The notes: a model not told the origin generated them from the sequence alone. A stretch of DNA of 8,591 bases from Methanobrevibacter sp. (GCA_016291275.1 JAEEWY010000059.1:1-8591), one strand, 5' to 3'. Shown: positions 1 to 5,743, numbered from the stretch's first letter. Program-made: numbers and translations.

Positions 1-326
1 TGTGTACCACCTGTTACACCTGCCAAGAAAGATGTCCTAGAAGTGTAAAAATTGTAGACATCATCAAAATGGCACGTAACGAAGCAGCTAAAGCTGGATA
101 CATGGCAGATGCTCACAAAGCAACTGGTTCCTATGTAATTAAATTCGGTCACGGTGTACCAATTAACGACAAAACCAAAGAATTAAGAAAAGCTATTGGA
201 CTTGACGAATTACCTCCAACTGTACATGCTTTCCCTGAAGCATTAGAAGAAGTACAAAAAATCTGTGCAGCATGTGAATTCGACAAATTAATCGGTTTCA
301 ACATGGAAAAAGGAGAATTAGAATAG
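1..326 (+). CDS. hdrC: Heterodisulfide reductase subunit C (HdrC), 5' end cut by the window
   Basis: HdrC is the iron-sulfur subunit of the soluble HdrABC complex, which reduces the CoM-S-S-CoB heterodisulfide in the last step of methanogenesis. The reading frame is open from the first full codon at position 3 and ends at TAG 324-326, giving 107 visible residues. The visible part begins inside a [4Fe-4S] motif, CTTCYTCQERCP (CxxCxxCxxxCP), which I take to be the second of the two ferredoxin clusters of HdrC. Family members are about 185 residues, so roughly 80 residues with the first cluster should lie upstream. The ATG at 69 is internal, because the cluster motif precedes it in frame. The tail matches HdrC as I remember it (VPINDKTKELR, then FDKLIGF). 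A CxxC at 264-275 near the C-terminus looks additional. hdrB follows after 21 nt. Codon use is strongly biased (TTA, GAA, AAC, TTC, ACC), as in highly expressed genes. Confidence 0.93.
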   Translation, partial: CTTCYTCQERCPRSVKIVDIIKMARNEAAKAGYMADAHKATGSYVIKFGHGVPINDKTKELRKAIGLDELPPTVHAFPEALEEVQKICAACEFDKLIGFNMEKGELE

Positions 327-347
327 ATTTATTAAGGAGTTATTATT

Positions 348-1232
348 ATGGAGATTGCATATTTCTTAGGTTGTATTATGAACAACCGTTATCCTGGTAT
401 CGAAAAAGCAACTAGAATCTTATTCGATAAATTAGACATTGAATTAAAAGACATGGAAGGAGCTTCTTGTTGTCCTGCACCTGGTGTATTCGGATCCTTT
501 GACCAAACCACTTGGGCAACTATTGCAGCACGTAACCTCGCTATTGCAGAAGAAATGGGTGCAGAAATTATGACCGAATGTAACGGTTGTTTCGGTTCCT
601 TACGTGAATGTGACCACTTATTAAAAGAAAACCCAGCTAAAAAAGAAGAAATTAACGCTATTTTAGCTGAAACCACTGACAAACAATACAAAGGTGAAAC
701 CAAAGTAAGACACATGGCAGAAATTTTATACAATGACGTAGGTCTTGACAAATTATCTGAAATGTTCACCAAAGACTTAGGTATTAACGTTGCAGTACAC
801 TACGGATGTCACTTCTTAAAACCTACCGCAGAAGTAGGTATCGAAGAATCCGCAGAAAACCCAACCATCTTAGACGAATTAGTAGAAATCACTGGTGCTA
901 AATCTGTACCTTACAAAAACAAAATGATGTGCTGTGGTGCAGGTGGAGGTTTAAGAGCTAGAGATATTGATGTAACCTTAAGTTACACCAAAGAAAAACT
1001 CGACGCTATGGCTGAAGCTGGTGTAGATGCTATTGTAGAAGTTTGTCCATTCTGTCACTTACAATTCGATGTAGGTCAAACTGAAGTTAACGCAAAATAC
1101 GGAACTGACTTCGCATTCCCTGTAATGCACTTAGCTCAATTATACGGATTAGCTATGGGATTAAGCGCAGACGAATTAACTTTCGATGCACAATTAATCG
1201 ACGCAACTCCAGTTCTCGAAAAATTAGAATAA
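348..1232 (+). CDS. hdrB: Heterodisulfide reductase subunit B (HdrB)
   Basis: HdrB is the catalytic subunit of soluble heterodisulfide reductase. Its two cysteine-rich CCG domains hold the non-cubane [4Fe-4S] clusters that cleave the CoM-S-S-CoB disulfide. The 294-residue length fits the family. The first CCG motif is C9, C41-C42, C78-x-x-C81 (spacings 31 and 35). The second is C154, C195-C196, C233-x-x-C236 (spacings 40 and 36). Both sets are complete. The N-terminus (MEIAYFLGC) is typical. The start is fixed by AAGGAG at 334-339, 8 nt before ATG. hdrC lies 21 nt upstream, so the two are surely cotranscribed. No hdrA follows; it is commonly encoded elsewhere in methanogens. The same high-expression codon bias as hdrC continues to the end of the gene. 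A hairpin plus T-run overlaps the stop codon and closes the operon. Confidence 0.96.
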   Translation: MEIAYFLGCIMNNRYPGIEKATRILFDKLDIELKDMEGASCCPAPGVFGSFDQTTWATIAARNLAIAEEMGAEIMTECNGCFGSLRECDHLLKENPAKKEEINAILAETTDKQYKGETKVRHMAEILYNDVGLDKLSEMFTKDLGINVAVHYGCHFLKPTAEVGIEESAENPTILDELVEITGAKSVPYKNKMMCCGAGGGLRARDIDVTLSYTKEKLDAMAEAGVDAIVEVCPFCHLQFDVGQTEVNAKYGTDFAFPVMHLAQLYGLAMGLSADELTFDAQLIDATPVLEKLE

Positions 1233-1268
1233 GTAGTTTAATTACTACTTATCATTTTCTTTTTTTTT
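1231..1268 (+). terminator. Hairpin plus T-run terminator of hdrCB
   Basis: An inverted repeat AAGTAGT (1231-1237) / ACTACTT (1244-1250) with a 6-nt loop overlaps the last two bases of the hdrB stop codon. It is followed by a T-rich run (1255-1268) containing nine consecutive T. Archaeal RNA polymerase terminates at oligo-T. The hairpin may add termination or protect the 3' end of an abundant mRNA. Confidence 0.8.
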
Positions 1269-1573
1269 AAACAATTCTTTTAGTTCGCATATATGCTAAT
1301 AATTAAAATAGCTATTTTTTCATGTTTTTAATCGATCAATGATTTAGAATAATTAGTAATTAGTAAACTGATTTAATAAAATTGAATTATTACATTGTAT
1401 AAAAATTATTAGTATAATAATAAACTATATTAATTACTATAACTAAAAATATATTCATATAATTTAATAATATGAAAATTATATGAGATTTGGATAATAT
1501 TAAACTAGTTTTGCTGGTATGATTACTGGTCTTACTAGATGATTTTAATAAATTAAGAATTTGGAGAAATAAT
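1269..1573 (+). promoter_or_regulatory. AT-rich intergenic region with the presumed promoter of the DUF749/DUF2096 pair
   Basis: This stretch has no convincing ORF or RNA fold. It separates the hdrCB terminator from the next start codon, so a promoter is expected. The best TATA-like site I see is AATTATAT at 1477-1484, which would place the transcript start near 1507 and give a leader of about 65 nt. Several other AT-only stretches are equally plausible, so the exact site is not determined. The Shine-Dalgarno GGAGA (1563-1567) sits just before the next gene. Confidence 0.35.
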
Positions 1574-1843
1574 ATGTTTATTGCAATTTTAGGCGGAATA
1601 TTTAAATTTAAAGACCTTCCTGAAGAATACGGTCCTTATGTACAATTTAAAGCAGCTATTGAAGGTAGAGATGAAATTGATGATAATGATGAAATCGCTA
1701 TTTTAGACATTACCGGTACCGGTAGTCATCACGTTCTCTTTTTAGACAAATACAATAACCTTAATGAAATCAAAAGAGAGTTAAGAGAAGCAGATGCAAA
1801 AGTTAATGTTACTACCTTAAAAATATTGGAAGGACATTTATGA
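1574..1843 (+). CDS. Small conserved archaeal protein, DUF749-like
   Basis: An 89-residue soluble protein with no signal peptide or membrane segment. The sequence (FKDLPEEYGPYVQFKAAIEGR, split by an acidic DEIDDNDE stretch, then LDITGTGSHHVLFLD and a C-terminal EADAKVNVTTLKILEG) resembles, from memory, the DUF749 family of methanogens. No function is established for that family that I know of. The alternation of short strands and one helix suggests a compact alpha/beta fold. The start is well supported: GGAGA at 1563-1567 lies 6 nt before the ATG, and the protein length fits. It overlaps the next gene by four bases (ATGA, 1840-1843), implying translational coupling. Codon use is intermediate between hdrB and the later genes. 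I cannot assign a role. Confidence 0.75.
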   Translation: MFIAILGGIFKFKDLPEEYGPYVQFKAAIEGRDEIDDNDEIAILDITGTGSHHVLFLDKYNNLNEIKRELREADAKVNVTTLKILEGHL

Positions 1844-2367
1844 GTACATTGCCTATAGAACAATCCTGGTTGGTTATAGCTAACCTTTCTTCAGAATTAC
1901 ACAAGAAAGGCATTCCAATTCCAAAGGAATTGAATAAGGATTTAGGTTTGGTCAAATCCCAAATTGGGTTTTACAAGAAAGACCCTTCTCATCCAGATAT
2001 GATCAATGAGATGGCTAAAGCGGACATGTCCTTAAATGAAATTCAAGGAGTATTGCTTTCTCTTGCAGAGAGTTATGACAAGGAATTCTATGAGGAATGG
2101 TTAGATAAGCTTCAAAGAGCAAATAGGGGAGAAGAGATCTTTAAGATTTCAGATACCCAATCTAGATTCATTCAAAATGTTCCTCCAGGATTATCATATG
2201 CAAAGATTACTTTAAGAAATCCAATTGCAGAAGATAGAGTGCAGGAAATAGCTGAATATTATGGACTTATAATGGAATTTGACACCGATTCAACAATTGC
2301 ATTGTATGGTGAAAAATCAAATATCCAATTGGCTTTAAAGGAAATGGCTCCATTTTTCGCTGAATAA
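1840..2367 (+). CDS. Conserved archaeal protein, DUF2096-like
   Basis: A 175-residue soluble protein resembling the uncharacterised archaeal DUF2096 family (assignment from memory of the N-terminal pattern PIEQSWLVIANLSSEL and GLVKSQIGFYKKDPSHPDMINE). Residues 1 to about 98 look almost all helical, with heptad-like spacing around the LNEIQGVLLSLAESYD segment. Residues about 100-175 (SRFIQNVPPGLSYAKITLRNP to the end) look like a small alpha/beta, possibly ferredoxin- or ACT-like, domain. There are no metal-binding cysteines or catalytic signatures. The ATG overlaps the stop of the upstream gene (ATGA), so the two are cotranscribed and probably translationally coupled, which hints that the products act together. 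Codon use shifts toward TTG and AAG, unlike hdrB. Function unknown. Confidence 0.75.
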   Translation: MSTLPIEQSWLVIANLSSELHKKGIPIPKELNKDLGLVKSQIGFYKKDPSHPDMINEMAKADMSLNEIQGVLLSLAESYDKEFYEEWLDKLQRANRGEEIFKISDTQSRFIQNVPPGLSYAKITLRNPIAEDRVQEIAEYYGLIMEFDTDSTIALYGEKSNIQLALKEMAPFFAE

Positions 2368-2389
2368 ACATAATATAAAATGAATATTC

Positions 2390-2396
2390 TTTTTTT
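2390..2396 (+). terminator. Oligo-T termination site after the DUF2096-like gene
   Basis: A run of seven T lies 23 bases after the stop codon at 2365-2367 with no strong hairpin. This is the usual form of an archaeal intrinsic terminator. Confidence 0.5.
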
Positions 2397-2405
2397 AAAT
2401 TATTT

Positions 2406-2413
2406 TTTATAAT
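2406..2413 (+). promoter_or_regulatory. Candidate TATA box for the metallophosphoesterase gene
   Basis: TTTATAAT at 2406-2413 would start a transcript near 2437. That is just upstream of the Shine-Dalgarno AAGGA (2441-2445) and gives a leader of about 18 nt. The surroundings are AT-rich, so the match is suggestive only. Confidence 0.45.
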
Positions 2414-2454
2414 TATAATTTTATGTAATTTTAAAGTTTTAAGGACGTTTTAAA

Positions 2455-3174
2455 ATGAAAATTTTAGCAATTAGTGATGTACACGGTAAAAAGAGTGAAA
2501 GCTTAATCAATTACTTAAAACAAAATGATGATATTTCTTTAGTATTGATTGCTGGAGATATTACAGATTTCAGCATTACTGAATTTGAACCGTTAAGTTT
2601 TGTAAAACCATTCATCGATGAAATCGTTGAAGAATGTAATGTGGATGTATTTGCAATTCCAGGTAACTGTGACCCTGCAGGAATCTGTAATGCAATTAAG
2701 GAAAGCGGTCCTGATGAAAGACCTGCATTCTGTTTGCATAACCAATTGATAGCTTATGAAAATGTGGTTATCATGGGTTATGGAGGATCCAATCCTACTC
2801 CATTCAACACTCCTGGAGAAATCGATGATGACAAGATTTATCGCCATGTATATGAGCTTTTAGCTGAGTATGATTATATTGGAAACGATGAAGTCCCTAG
2901 AGTAACCATTTTGCTTACTCATGCACCTCCATATGACACTAAAGCGGACACCATTGAAAGCGGTGCTCATGTAGGAAGTCAAGGTGTTAAAAAGCCTATT
3001 CATGAATTCCAACCTAACATAAACATCTGTGGTCATGTACATGAGGCATGTTCCATTGACATGATAGGAAATACCACTGTTGCAAACCCAGGAAGACTTG
3101 AAGAGGGTCATGCAGTTTTAATTGAAGTGGATGAAAACGCTATGTATACTATAGGAATTGTTTCCTTGGAGTAA
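2455..3174 (+). CDS. Metallophosphoesterase (calcineurin-like phosphoesterase)
   Basis: A 239-residue cytosolic protein with the complete calcineurin-like two-metal motif set: D8-x-H10 (ISDVHGK), G34-D35 (IAGDITD), G70-N71-x-D73 (PGNCD), H156 (LLTHAPP) and G193-H-V-H196. NPGRLEEG near residues 211-218 is a common C-terminal signature of the small archaeal and bacterial YfcE-like group. Such enzymes use two divalent metals to hydrolyse phosphomonoesters or phosphodiesters, often cyclic nucleotides or nucleotide-derived substrates; the substrate cannot be told from sequence. The start follows AAGGA (2441-2445) with 9 nt spacing and places the catalytic Asp at residue 8, as expected. The gene stands alone between its own presumed promoter and a palindromic terminator. 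All metal ligands are present, so it should be active. Confidence 0.92.
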   Translation: MKILAISDVHGKKSESLINYLKQNDDISLVLIAGDITDFSITEFEPLSFVKPFIDEIVEECNVDVFAIPGNCDPAGICNAIKESGPDERPAFCLHNQLIAYENVVIMGYGGSNPTPFNTPGEIDDDKIYRHVYELLAEYDYIGNDEVPRVTILLTHAPPYDTKADTIESGAHVGSQGVKKPIHEFQPNINICGHVHEACSIDMIGNTTVANPGRLEEGHAVLIEVDENAMYTIGIVSLE

Positions 3175-3197
3175 ATTTACTCCTTTTCTTATTTTTT
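3168..3197 (+). terminator. Palindrome plus T-rich terminator overlapping a stop codon
   Basis: A perfect 16-bp palindrome, GGAGTAAATTTACTCC (3168-3183), contains the TAA stop (3172-3174) of the phosphoesterase gene. It is followed by TTTTCTTATTTTTT. In RNA it can form a 6-bp stem with a 4-nt loop next to a U-rich tail, a plausible intrinsic terminator or 3'-end stabiliser. Confidence 0.75.
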
Positions 3198-3528
3198 ATT
3201 TATCTGAATTTTCTAAATAATTTTAGATTTTTATTTTTCCAAAATTTTTCTATTTTTTATTATTTTTAACTATTTTTTACAATATTTTCATGTTTTCATT
3301 TTCATACAAAAATCAAATATAAAAATTTATAAAATGTTAATAGTAAATATTATTAATAATTAAAGACATATCTATATTTTCAAAATTTAACTATTTTTGC
3401 TTTTATTTAGTATGGGCTTTAAATAAGATAATTTAATGCTTATTTTTTTATTTATCAGTGAATTAATAGTTAAATGATGAAAAAACAGTTTATAATTCTT
3501 TGAATTATGTCAATTAAGGTGTGATTTT
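3198..3528 (+). promoter_or_regulatory. T-rich intergenic region upstream of 2-phosphoglycerate kinase
   Basis: No ORF or RNA fold is convincing here. The first part (about 3198-3300) is dense in short T-tracts about 8-12 bases apart. Possible TATA boxes are TTTATAAA (3326-3333), which would give a leader of about 170 nt, and TTTATAAT (3489-3496), which would give a leader of only about 10 nt. I cannot choose between them. AAGGTG (3516-3521) is the ribosome binding site of the following gene. Confidence 0.4.
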
Positions 3529-4446
3529 ATGATTCTAGTTCGTCGAGAACTTAAAGGGAAAGTATATACTGAACCCTTTTCAAAAGGGATTCTTTCACGT
3601 ACACTTATACGTGCAGAATTAAATCCCAGCAAAGCTTATGAAATAGCTAACAAGATAGAATCAGACCTGATGGAAAATGACATCTCTTCAATCACCACTG
3701 ATGATATAGTTAAAAGAATTGTTGATTTGTTGGAGAAAGAAGATCCTTTAATTGCTGAAAACTATCTGAATTGGAGAAAGATACGAAAGACAGATGCCCC
3801 ATTGATAATTTTAATTGGAGGTGTTTCTGGTGTCGGAACTTCATCCATATCATATGAGATATCCAGAAAATTGGGTATTGAAAGTATGATCAATACAGAC
3901 ATGATTAGAGAAGTTATGCGTAAGATTGTATCCAAGGAATTAAGTCCTGTAATTCATCAATCTTCATTCATTGCTCATGAAGCATTGAGAGTGGCTCCTC
4001 CACAGGAATTCGATTACGTTTTGGCAGGTTTTAAAGACCATGTTGGAACTGTAAGCGTTGGTGTGGAAGCTGTTATTGAAAGGGCATTGACTGAAGGTAT
4101 AAGCATAATCATTGAAGGTGTGCACATTGTCCCTGGATTTATCCGAAAAGACCTGATGGAAAAGGATAATGTATTGATGTTTGTATTGTCTCTTGAAGAT
4201 GAGGAAATGCATAAAAGCAGGCTTTATTCACGATGCAGTGATGGATGGGCCCATAGGTCCCTGCAGAAGTATTTGGATAACTTCGATGCAATCAGAAAAA
4301 TCCAAAAGTACATTAAAGATCAAGGAAATAAGGAAGGAGTTCCTGTTATTGAGAATATAGATAGAATAACCACTATAGATTTTATAATTAATTCAATCGC
4401 TGAAACTTATGGAGGTTTGAATAATGTTAGAAAAGACAAAAGTTAA
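3529..4446 (+). CDS. 2-phosphoglycerate kinase (cyclic 2,3-diphosphoglycerate pathway)
   Basis: The enzyme phosphorylates 2-phosphoglycerate to 2,3-diphosphoglycerate, which is then cyclised to cDPG, a solute and phosphate store of Methanobacteriales. The 305-residue length fits. Residues 1 to about 85 form an ATP-cone-like domain (VRRELKGKVYTEPFSKGIL, then the helical ITTDDIVKRIVDLLEKED). A P-loop kinase domain follows from about residue 91. Its Walker A is GVSGVGTS (98-105): the usual lysine is replaced by Thr104. A hydrophobic strand ending in E196-G-V-H (SIIIEGVH) may be the Walker B region. SRCSDGWAHR (234-243) is a basic segment of the type expected to bind phosphate. The start follows AAGGTG, which pairs with the 16S 3' end. 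The next gene overlaps by 23 nt, suggesting coupled expression. Family assignment is from memory of archaeal 2PGK sequences. Whether the missing lysine is family-wide I cannot confirm. Confidence 0.85.
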   Translation: MILVRRELKGKVYTEPFSKGILSRTLIRAELNPSKAYEIANKIESDLMENDISSITTDDIVKRIVDLLEKEDPLIAENYLNWRKIRKTDAPLIILIGGVSGVGTSSISYEISRKLGIESMINTDMIREVMRKIVSKELSPVIHQSSFIAHEALRVAPPQEFDYVLAGFKDHVGTVSVGVEAVIERALTEGISIIIEGVHIVPGFIRKDLMEKDNVLMFVLSLEDEEMHKSRLYSRCSDGWAHRSLQKYLDNFDAIRKIQKYIKDQGNKEGVPVIENIDRITTIDFIINSIAETYGGLNNVRKDKS

Positions 4447-4825
4447 AGATTTAATGACAAAGGATGTTTTAACAGTTGACTGTGATGAAGCAACTGTTTT
4501 TGCATTTGAAAAGCTAATGAAACATAAGATAAGTGCAATGCCTGTTCTTAAGGATGGGAAAATGGTCGGTATCGTAACCGCTACTGATTTAGGGCATGAC
4601 TTGATTTTAGACAACTATCAATATGGTACCAAAGTAAAATCCGCTATGGCTAGGGATGTTGCATGCGTATCTTCTGAAGATACCATTAAGGATGCAGTTA
4701 CAGTAATGTTTGATAAGGCTCCTGGAGACAGTATCATTAACCAATTGCCTGTAGTTGACGATGGCGAACTTGTAGGAATCATATCTGATGGAGATATTAT
4801 TAAAATATTAAAAGAATATTTATAA
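4424..4825 (+). CDS. Two-CBS-domain protein, probable adenine-nucleotide sensor
   Basis: A 133-residue stand-alone CBS pair (Bateman module). CBS1 spans about residues 6-58 (DLMTKDVLTVDCDEATVFA, then AMPVLKDGKMVGIVTATDL). CBS2 spans about 70-132 (SAMARDVACVSSEDTI, then QLPVVDDGELVGIISDGDIIKIL). Both copies keep the hydrophobic-P-V core and the G-I-[VI]-[ST]-x-x-D-[LI] end that contributes the ribose-binding Thr/Ser and Asp. Such modules bind AMP, ADP, ATP or S-adenosylmethionine and often regulate a partner protein. The start has a perfect GGAGGT (4411-4416), 7 nt before ATG. It lies inside the end of the 2-phosphoglycerate kinase gene, giving a 23-nt overlap. This makes regulation of that kinase, or of cDPG turnover, an attractive inference, but the sequence does not prove it. 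Confidence 0.9.
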   Translation: MLEKTKVKDLMTKDVLTVDCDEATVFAFEKLMKHKISAMPVLKDGKMVGIVTATDLGHDLILDNYQYGTKVKSAMARDVACVSSEDTIKDAVTVMFDKAPGDSIINQLPVVDDGELVGIISDGDIIKILKEYL

Positions 4826-4828
4826 TCG

Positions 4829-4834
4829 TTTTTT
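4829..4834 (+). terminator. Oligo-T termination site after the CBS gene
   Basis: Six T directly follow the stop codon region (TAA 4823-4825), and further T-rich sequence continues to about 4850. No hairpin is evident. Confidence 0.5.
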
Positions 4835-4924
4835 CTATCTTTATTTTAATTCTATTTCCATCCCTTGATTGCCCATATTTAATTGAAATTGAAATTTTTT
4901 ATTTCATTATTTTAATTCATTATT

Positions 4925-4990
4925 CTATTTTTAATCTATTTTTATTCCATTTTTACTCATTTTTTGCTTTATTTTTATCCTATTTCTAAA
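4925..4990 (+). repeat. Six degenerate 11-bp units with phased T-tracts
   Basis: Units start at 4925, 4936, 4947, 4958, 4969 and 4980: CTATTTTTAAT, CTATTTTTATT, CCATTTTTACT, CATTTTTTGCT, TTATTTTTATC, CTATTTCTAAA. Each except the last has five or six T in the same place, so the tracts repeat once per helical turn. This is the textbook arrangement for intrinsic DNA bending. The array lies 71-136 bp upstream of the SRP RNA TATA box, within the 267-bp gap between the CBS gene and the SRP RNA. The rest of that gap is T-rich and holds nothing else I recognise. Confidence 0.7.
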
Positions 4991-5060
4991 AATTTCATTT
5001 ATTATTTCTTATTTTTTAAAATAAAGCTATTTGAACTGAAATATTTTTGAATTAATAAAC

Positions 5061-5068
5061 TTTATATA
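5061..5068 (+). promoter_or_regulatory. TATA box of the SRP RNA gene
   Basis: TTTATATA at 5061-5068 matches the methanogen box A consensus. Its centre is about 28 bases before the predicted first base of the SRP RNA (5093). The AATAAAC just upstream may serve as the TFB recognition element. Confidence 0.85.
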
Positions 5069-5092
5069 AGATTAATCTAATATATTATAATT

Positions 5093-5397
5093 GGCTAGAC
5101 TGGAGGGTTAGGAGTCCTCTGTAAGCACAAATCTCCTTTGGTGCAGTCGAAATGAAGGAGGCGGCATTTGGAGTCAATCATGGCCTGTGAAGCTGATGTC
5201 GAAGCCTCGTCCTGCAGGATCAATGGTGTCAGGGATATTACTGGAGGGTAATATTTAATTGACTTTATTGTGGGAACGTGTCAGGCCTGGAAAGGAGCAG
5301 CTCTACCGCTTACAGCTGATGCTTGTAGAACCGCGGGGTGGAGTTAGTTTTTCAGATAACCGTGTTTGATGAAGGGTGTCCACTCCTTTATGTGCCA
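5093..5397 (+). ncRNA. ffs: Archaeal 7S / signal recognition particle RNA
   Basis: SRP RNA scaffolds the SRP19 and SRP54 proteins that target nascent membrane and secreted proteins. I identified it from structure. Helix 3 is GAGG (5103-5106) / CCTC (5116-5119). Helix 4 is GCAC (5125-5128) / GTGC (5141-5144). Loop 3 AGGAG (5110-5114) is complementary to CTCCT (5133-5137) in loop 4, the expected kissing contact. Helix 6 is ATATTACT / GGTAATAT with a GGAG tetraloop (5243-5246), the SRP19 site. Helix 8 is CCT (5286-5288) / AGG (5293-5295) with a GGAA tetraloop (5289-5292), flanked by CAGG and AGCA, the SRP54-binding symmetric loop. The ends pair through GGC near 5093 and GCC near 5394, forming helix 1. 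The length of about 305 nt is normal for archaea. The exact 5' and 3' ends are estimates within a few bases. Confidence 0.95.
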
Positions 5398-5407
5398 CTT
5401 AAATGAC

Positions 5408-5415
5408 TTTTTTTT
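5408..5415 (+). terminator. T8 terminator of the SRP RNA
   Basis: Eight consecutive T lie about 11 bases after the predicted 3' end of the SRP RNA, followed by more T-rich sequence. Confidence 0.7.
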
Positions 5416-5472
5416 AATATTTTTAATCAATTTTAATAAAGATAAAAATATCCAATTCTTAAAAAGAAAAAG

Positions 5473-5480
5473 TTTATATA
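5473..5480 (+). promoter_or_regulatory. Strong TATA box upstream of tRNA-Ser (distal)
   Basis: TTTATATA is identical to the SRP RNA box but lies 69-76 bases before the mature tRNA. It would start transcription near 5503 and give a 5' leader of about 45 nt to be removed by RNase P. Confidence 0.55.
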
Positions 5481-5510
5481 ATAAGTAAATATAAAATAGT
5501 AATGTTGTAT

Positions 5511-5518
5511 TTTATACA
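5511..5518 (+). promoter_or_regulatory. TATA-like box upstream of tRNA-Ser (proximal)
   Basis: TTTATACA at 5511-5518 would start transcription about 5-10 bases before the tRNA, which is the more usual archaeal tRNA geometry. Its match to consensus is weaker than the distal box at 5473-5480. Confidence 0.45.
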
Positions 5519-5548
5519 CGTATTTTTAATTACTTTTTTTAATATCTA

Positions 5549-5632
5549 GTCGGGATGGCCCAGCCTGGTACGGCGTCGGACTGCTAATCCGATGATCAAT
5601 AGATCACCGGGGTTCAAATCCCCGTCCCGGCG
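5549..5632 (+). tRNA. tRNA-Ser, anticodon GCT
   Basis: The fold is complete. The acceptor stem is GTCGGGA (5549-5555) / TCCCGGC (5625-5631) with one G-U pair. The D arm begins GCC and closes GGC. The anticodon stem is TCGGA / TCCGA around loop CTGCTAA (5581-5587), with anticodon GCT at 5583-5585, reading AGC and AGU serine codons. The long variable arm TGATC-AATA-GATCA (5593-5606) is diagnostic of a class II tRNA. The T arm is CGGGG-TTCAAAT-CCCCG (5608-5624). The discriminator base is G5632, as expected for archaeal tRNA-Ser. The 3' CCA is not encoded. There is no intron. The length is 84 nt. Confidence 0.97.
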
Positions 5633-5633
5633 C

Positions 5634-5639
5634 TTTTTT
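5634..5639 (+). terminator. T6 terminator of tRNA-Ser
   Basis: Six T begin two bases after the discriminator base, followed by another T-run at about 5646-5650. Confidence 0.65.
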
Positions 5640-5689
5640 AAACTATTTTTATTCTTAACTTTCTAATAGCTATTTTAATATAATTTTTT

Positions 5690-5743
5690 AAAAAAATAAG
5701 AGTTTTAATCGATTATTATTTATGCTTAACAATCAATTAAAAC
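5690..5743 (-). terminator. Hairpin terminator of the minus-strand cell-wall hydrolase gene
   Basis: In the minus-strand RNA, GUUUUAAUUGAUU (5743 down to 5731) pairs over all 13 positions with AAUCGAUUAAAAC (5714 down to 5702), including one U-G wobble, around a 16-nt loop. About five bases later comes a run of seven U (5696 down to 5690) interrupted from the stem only by a short spacer. On the plus strand the same wobble position is a C-A mismatch, so the fold favours the minus transcript. It lies 28 bases past the stop codon at 5771-5773. Confidence 0.7.

Noticed and set aside
389..772. Minus-strand open frame inside hdrB
   Set aside because: It lies opposite hdrB, whose cysteine motifs and codon bias are unmistakable, and has no promoter or ribosome binding site.
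3209..3305. Second array of T-tracts in the 3175-3528 gap
   Set aside because: The tract starts are spaced 6-12 bases apart without a stable period, unlike the exact 11-bp units at 4925-4990, so I do not call it a phased array.
5549..5632. tRNA-Ser as an integration site for a mobile element that brought in the pseudomurein hydrolase
   Set aside because: Lysins of this type are known from phages, and tRNA genes are common attachment sites. However, I see no repeat of the tRNA 3' end in the window, no integrase and no other phage gene, and the tRNA is intact.
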